Shown in pieces: positions 13,940 through 16,464 of a stretch of 16,464 nucleotides of DNA. The DNA is taken from NCBI GenBank assembly GCA_023131215.1, contig JAGLZV010000019.1:1-16464 (forward strand). Direction: 5' to 3'. The stretch is from Candidatus Methanophagales archaeon. Lineage in GTDB: Archaea; Halobacteriota; Syntropharchaeia; Alkanophagales; Methanospirareceae. Numbering within the stretch: position 1 is the stretch's first letter; each line of letters starts with the position of its first letter. The translations under genes were made by a program, and so were the position numbers. The notes beneath the pieces were generated by a model. The model was given only the letters and a program-made list of their open reading frames with translations. It was not told the origin of the DNA and made no database searches.

Positions 13940-14007
13940 GTCGAGTAGAGCTCATAGTCACCTCCTCCGACAACTATGAGCCCCCTCACAGAACCGGACT
14001 CCGACTC
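13940..14007 (-). mobile_element. Group II intron 3' end remnant (domains V-VI)
   Basis: On the minus strand, GAGTCGGAGTCCGGTTC (13991-14007) is followed by TGTGAGGGG, then a hairpin with a perfect 9-bp stem (ACTATGAGC at 13973-13981 and GCTCATAGT at 13950-13958, 14-nt loop) and the terminal TCTACTCGAC ending at 13940. This is the layout of group II intron domain V, linker and domain VI, with a branch-point-like A seven bases from the 3' end. GAGTCGGA and TCCGGTTC can pair over 8 bp, but the rest of domain V is reduced to one base, so the ribozyme core appears deleted. No maturase was found. It lies on the same strand as nnr, downstream of it. Confidence 0.5.
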
Positions 14008-14100
14008 TTCAGAAGACCTTCCCTATCTCTTTCCGGATAGGTTATGAGTCCAGTTTTGTTGCCATCCTTAACCTGCCTCGGTTTCACGAGAAATTGTGAA

Positions 14101-14142
14101 GATACAAGATGCAAGTCAAACCTATGTCTGGCATCCTGTATC
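14101..14142 (-). repeat. Long imperfect hairpin downstream of nnr
   Basis: GATACAAGATGCAAG (14101-14115) and the inverted copy at 14128-14142 match at 13 of 15 positions with a 12-nt loop. It begins about 45 nt after the nnr stop, so it could act as a terminator or 3'-end stabilising structure. The wording is also typical of small dispersed palindromic elements. Confidence 0.5.
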
Positions 14143-14186
14143 CGGCATCATTTTCTTGTGTCAATCTTGTGGAATCTCGTGGTTTT

Positions 14187-15728
14187 TTACTCGAAATCTT
14201 TCATAACCCGCGGAATATTTTCCATCACATCCGTAGCAAGCAACCCGTACCCTTTGTTCTCAAATGCAATATCTCCCGCAGTACCATTTACAAAAGCAGC
14301 GGCAGTTGCCGCTTTGAAAGGGTCATCGACGATTGCAAAGAAAGCGCCAGTTACACCAGCCAACACATCTCCCGTGCCGCCAACCGTCATTCCTGCATTC
14401 CCTTTTTTGTTTATCTTCACACGAACACCGTCTGATACTATATCTGTAGGACCTTTCATCAAAGTAACAACTTTGTTTGCCAGCGAAAATTCCTTTACAA
14501 ACTTTATTCGCTCTTCTATCAGATCCTCTGGATGCACTTTTGCGCTCCGTCCTTCGCCTCTTAGCATTTTCGAGAATTCCCCTGCATGAGGAGTTACGAT
14601 AACGAGCTTATCTTCCACTTCCAGTGGCAAATGCAATCCATAGAAGCCATCTGCATCCACTACCACTTTCTTATTAGCTTCATCTTCAATTATTAACCTC
14701 GCTGCCCTTTTCGTCTCCTCTTCTGCACCCAATCCCATGCCTATTACCACTACATCATGCTTTTTTATCAAATTTGATACCGTTGGTACGTCCTTCTCCA
14801 CCAATATCTCCGAAGAAAGAGGTTGGACAATTAGGTTTGGTGATAAAGAGGAGATAATAGAAGAAACGCTTTTAGGTGCCGCTATTGTCACCCAGTCTGC
14901 ACCTGCATGGAGAGAAGCAAGAGCAGCTAAAGCGGGCGCACCAAAAAAAGGACCTCCTCCAACTATTAACACACGTCCATTATCTCCTTTATGACTACTT
15001 GGTTTTCTCTTCACTACCATCCTCACATCTCCGGGACCTGCTAATCTTTCCATTCCTTCTGGAATGCCTATATCTGCAACCACTAATTCACCAATATAAT
15101 CCTCAGCATCTCTTTTAAGCAAGCCCTTTTTTGCTTTATGAAAAGTGACCGTGAGATTTGCTCGAACGGCTTTTTCCGCTTCGCCAGTATCGGGGTCCAA
15201 CCCAGAAGGAATGTCCACTGCAACAATAAAAGCTGAGTTTGAGTTTGCTTTTGCATCATTTATCAAATCTATTGCAGTTGCCTCTGGTTCTCTTATTTTT
15301 CCTCTCACACCAGTGCCGAAAATTGCATCTATTATCACCTCCGAACTGGTTATGAGGTTTTTTCTCGTTTTGAGTTCTGAAGAATCGGTTATTTCTTCAA
15401 TTTTATATTCACTCGCTTTTAAAATTCGCCAGTTCCTACTCGTCTCTTCTGTTCTCAAGTCTTTTGAACTACCTATTAAAACTATTTTTACATCAAAGCC
15501 ATGCAAATGCCTCGCAGCCGCAAAAGCATCACCTCCATTGTTTCCTTTCCCTGCTATTATCGTGATTTTTACTTTTTCTTCTTTTCCTTCAAACCTCTTT
15601 TTTATCTCGTTTGCAACTCCAGCACCTGCGTTTTCCATTAGTTGTAAAGGAGAAAGCCCGAAGAATTTGCAGTTCTCGTCTAAGGCTGCCATTTCTTCTG
15701 ATGAGATATATTTTTCTTTTTCTTTCAT
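14187..15728 (-). CDS. nnr: Bifunctional NAD(P)H-hydrate epimerase / ADP-dependent NAD(P)H-hydrate dehydratase
   Basis: 513 residues, the usual length of the fused enzyme that repairs hydrated NADH and NADPH: the N-terminal half epimerises the R and S forms and the C-terminal half dehydrates the S form using ADP. The YjeF-N domain (about 1-225) shows GKGNNGGD at 60-67, DAIFGTG at 134-140 and VDIPSGLDPDTG at 171-182. The ribokinase-like domain (about 235-513) shows SSHKGDNGRVLIVGGG, VIGMGLG, VVDADG, TPHAGEFSKML (HAGE 381-384) and GNAGMTVGGTGDVLAG, with D454 the likely catalytic base. All key motifs are intact. GAAGGAGTG 7 nt upstream fixes the start. It is a housekeeping gene, divergent from the HEPN-like unit. 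Confidence 0.95.
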   Translation of the reverse strand: MKEKEKYISSEEMAALDENCKFFGLSPLQLMENAGAGVANEIKKRFEGKEEKVKITIIAGKGNNGGDAFAAARHLHGFDVKIVLIGSSKDLRTEETSRNWRILKASEYKIEEITDSSELKTRKNLITSSEVIIDAIFGTGVRGKIREPEATAIDLINDAKANSNSAFIVAVDIPSGLDPDTGEAEKAVRANLTVTFHKAKKGLLKRDAEDYIGELVVADIGIPEGMERLAGPGDVRMVVKRKPSSHKGDNGRVLIVGGGPFFGAPALAALASLHAGADWVTIAAPKSVSSIISSLSPNLIVQPLSSEILVEKDVPTVSNLIKKHDVVVIGMGLGAEEETKRAARLIIEDEANKKVVVDADGFYGLHLPLEVEDKLVIVTPHAGEFSKMLRGEGRSAKVHPEDLIEERIKFVKEFSLANKVVTLMKGPTDIVSDGVRVKINKKGNAGMTVGGTGDVLAGVTGAFFAIVDDPFKAATAAAFVNGTAGDIAFENKGYGLLATDVMENIPRVMKDFE

Positions 15729-15735
15729 TTTTATT

Positions 15736-15744
15736 CACTCCTTC
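15736..15744 (-). promoter_or_regulatory. Shine-Dalgarno of nnr
   Basis: GAAGGAGTG on the minus strand, 7 nt from the ATG at 15726-15728. Confidence 0.75.
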
Positions 15745-15772
15745 TAATTTTTCTCAATCGTGTAATCACAAT

Positions 15773-15784
15773 CTTTATATATTG
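15773..15784. promoter_or_regulatory. TATA element between nnr and the HEPN-like unit, possibly shared
   Basis: CTTTATATATTG reads as a TATA box on either strand. On the plus strand it predicts a start near 15804 and a leader of about 15 nt to the ATG at 15819. On the minus strand it predicts a start near 15750, leaving a leader just long enough for the nnr Shine-Dalgarno. A second plus-strand candidate, AAATTATAAAG, lies at 15796-15806. Confidence 0.45.
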
Positions 15785-15818
15785 GTATTATCTTAAAATT
15801 ATAAAGTGGTATAAAAGA

Positions 15819-16235
15819 ATGGCATTAATCATAGAAACACTTCTATCAACAGGTTATCTTCCCACACCACCAGAAGGAGCAGTAAGAGCATGTTTAGAAG
15901 TGAGAAAAAGCAATCTTTCTGAACCATACGAACTGCTAGACGGAACAGTTGTTGTTGGTGAGATATTGGAGATTAAGAAGTTTATAGGACAGCTAACACA
16001 TGAAGAGGCTGAAATCATCGAAAGGGAGCTAATGAGTAAAAAAATAGAGTTTATACTATGGGTACCCACTCTGGGATCTGTCGATTGGCTGTATCTTACC
16101 AAAAAATCTTGGCTCATCTTTAGAGATTGCGCGATACTTCCAGAGGACTACACGATTAAAGTGAAGCTGACAGAAGCTAAGTATAATGAAGAAACAGTGG
16201 AGATATTTCCCAAAAGAGATGTTATAGAAGGATGA
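15819..16235 (+). CDS. Hypothetical protein, partner of a PaREP1/HEPN-like gene
   Basis: 138 residues, not recognised. It appears soluble, with alternating beta strands and helices: MALIIETLLSTGYLPTPPEG, LLDGTVVVGEILEIKKFIG, a charged helix THEEAEIIERELMSKK, then IEFILWVPTLGSVDWLYLTKKSWLIF. No nucleotidyltransferase, ribbon-helix-helix or zinc motif is visible. Its stop overlaps the start of the next gene (ATGA), so the two are almost certainly translated together. That coupling to a HEPN-like protein suggests a two-gene unit of toxin-antitoxin or RNA-processing type, but nothing in the sequence proves it. Confidence 0.7.
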   Translation: MALIIETLLSTGYLPTPPEGAVRACLEVRKSNLSEPYELLDGTVVVGEILEIKKFIGQLTHEEAEIIERELMSKKIEFILWVPTLGSVDWLYLTKKSWLIFRDCAILPEDYTIKVKLTEAKYNEETVEIFPKRDVIEG

Positions 16236-16464
16236 AAATTGATGAAGAAGTTATTTCAGAAATTGAAAGAAGAAGGAAACTTGCTGATCACTACTATGAT
16301 AATTTCAGGAAATATTACGAGAATAAAAATTATTCCAAAGCTTCTGAATTCCTCTGGGGGTCACTGAATGCGCTTGCTTATGCCATAGGATTGCTTCACG
16401 GGGAAAAGGTAAGTGACCATGGGAAAGTAGTGAATTTTATAGAAGAGTTAGCGAATATATACAA
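16232..16464 (+). CDS. PaREP1/HEPN-like protein (partial, runs off window)
   Basis: 77 codons are present before the window ends. A charged helix (MKIDEEVISEIERRRKLADH) leads into YYENKNYSKASEFLWGSLNA and YAIGLLHGEKVSDHGKVVNF. That pattern (Y.KASE..WG..N.L.YAI...HG....H) is typical of archaeal PaREP1 proteins, a HEPN-like all-helical family. HEPN proteins are often RNA-binding or RNases; the diagnostic RxxxxH motif, if any, would lie in the missing part. The ATG overlaps the preceding stop by 4 nt. Confidence 0.7.
   Translation, partial: MKIDEEVISEIERRRKLADHYYDNFRKYYENKNYSKASEFLWGSLNALAYAIGLLHGEKVSDHGKVVNFIEELANIY

Noticed and set aside
13243..14142. tRNA or other structured RNA gene in the hairpin-rich region
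   Set aside because: No cloverleaf or TpsiC-like arm found; the hairpins are explained by the intron tail, an A/T hairpin and an imperfect palindrome.
15145..15747. 200-residue plus-strand frame opposite the N-terminal half of nnr
   Set aside because: nnr has every expected motif on the minus strand; the opposite frame is Phe/Ser-rich without recognisable features.

Overview
The window looks archaeal, most likely from a euryarchaeal F420-using lineage of the methanogen/ANME/Archaeoglobus kind. Indicators are an archaeal-type topoisomerase I, a PorA/PorB pair followed by an FrhB-type F420 oxidoreductase subunit, an AmmeMemoRadiSam radical SAM enzyme, TATA-box promoters with short or absent leaders, and closely coupled genes. 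The exact lineage (ANME-1-like is my guess) is inference, not read from a marker gene.

Layout. 1-602: end of an unknown gene, then an AbiEii/MNT-like nucleotidyltransferase. 659-3914: three-gene operon porA-porB-frhB-like, a 2-oxoacid oxidoreductase core with an iron-sulfur/flavin partner that may pass electrons to or from F420. 3952-5073 (minus): radical SAM protein AmrS, convergent with that operon. 5074-5210: divergent control region with a 34-bp imperfect dyad and a TATA box. 5211-7247: topA. 7259-7969 (minus): unrecognised protein with an EQ hexanucleotide repeat. 8162-11426: three overlapping genes encoding a short-armed SMC-type ATPase with Smc5/Smc6-like signature motifs, a kleisin-like protein and a tandem winged-helix protein resembling Nse3/MAGE. 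This trio is the most striking system here: it reads as a compact archaeal Smc5/6-like complex.

11516-14140 looks like an acquired, scarred island on the minus strand. In transcription order it has a group II intron 3' remnant, a 52-residue ORF with the LQRTHGNRYVQR motif that I associate with DUF4157-type proteins, an 81-residue protein resembling a subtilisin I9 propeptide, a decayed IS66-type transposase C-terminus on the opposite strand, and a leaderless S8 subtilase with a C-terminal PPC-like domain. The 81-residue protein resembles the protease's own N-terminal prodomain, which suggests a protease plus detached inhibitor or chaperone.

14187-15728 (minus): nnr, the bifunctional NAD(P)HX epimerase/dehydratase, divergent from a small two-gene unit (15819-16464) of an unknown 138-residue protein and a PaREP1/HEPN-like protein cut by the window end. 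No tRNA, rRNA or CRISPR was seen. All family calls come from reading motifs by eye; no database search was run.
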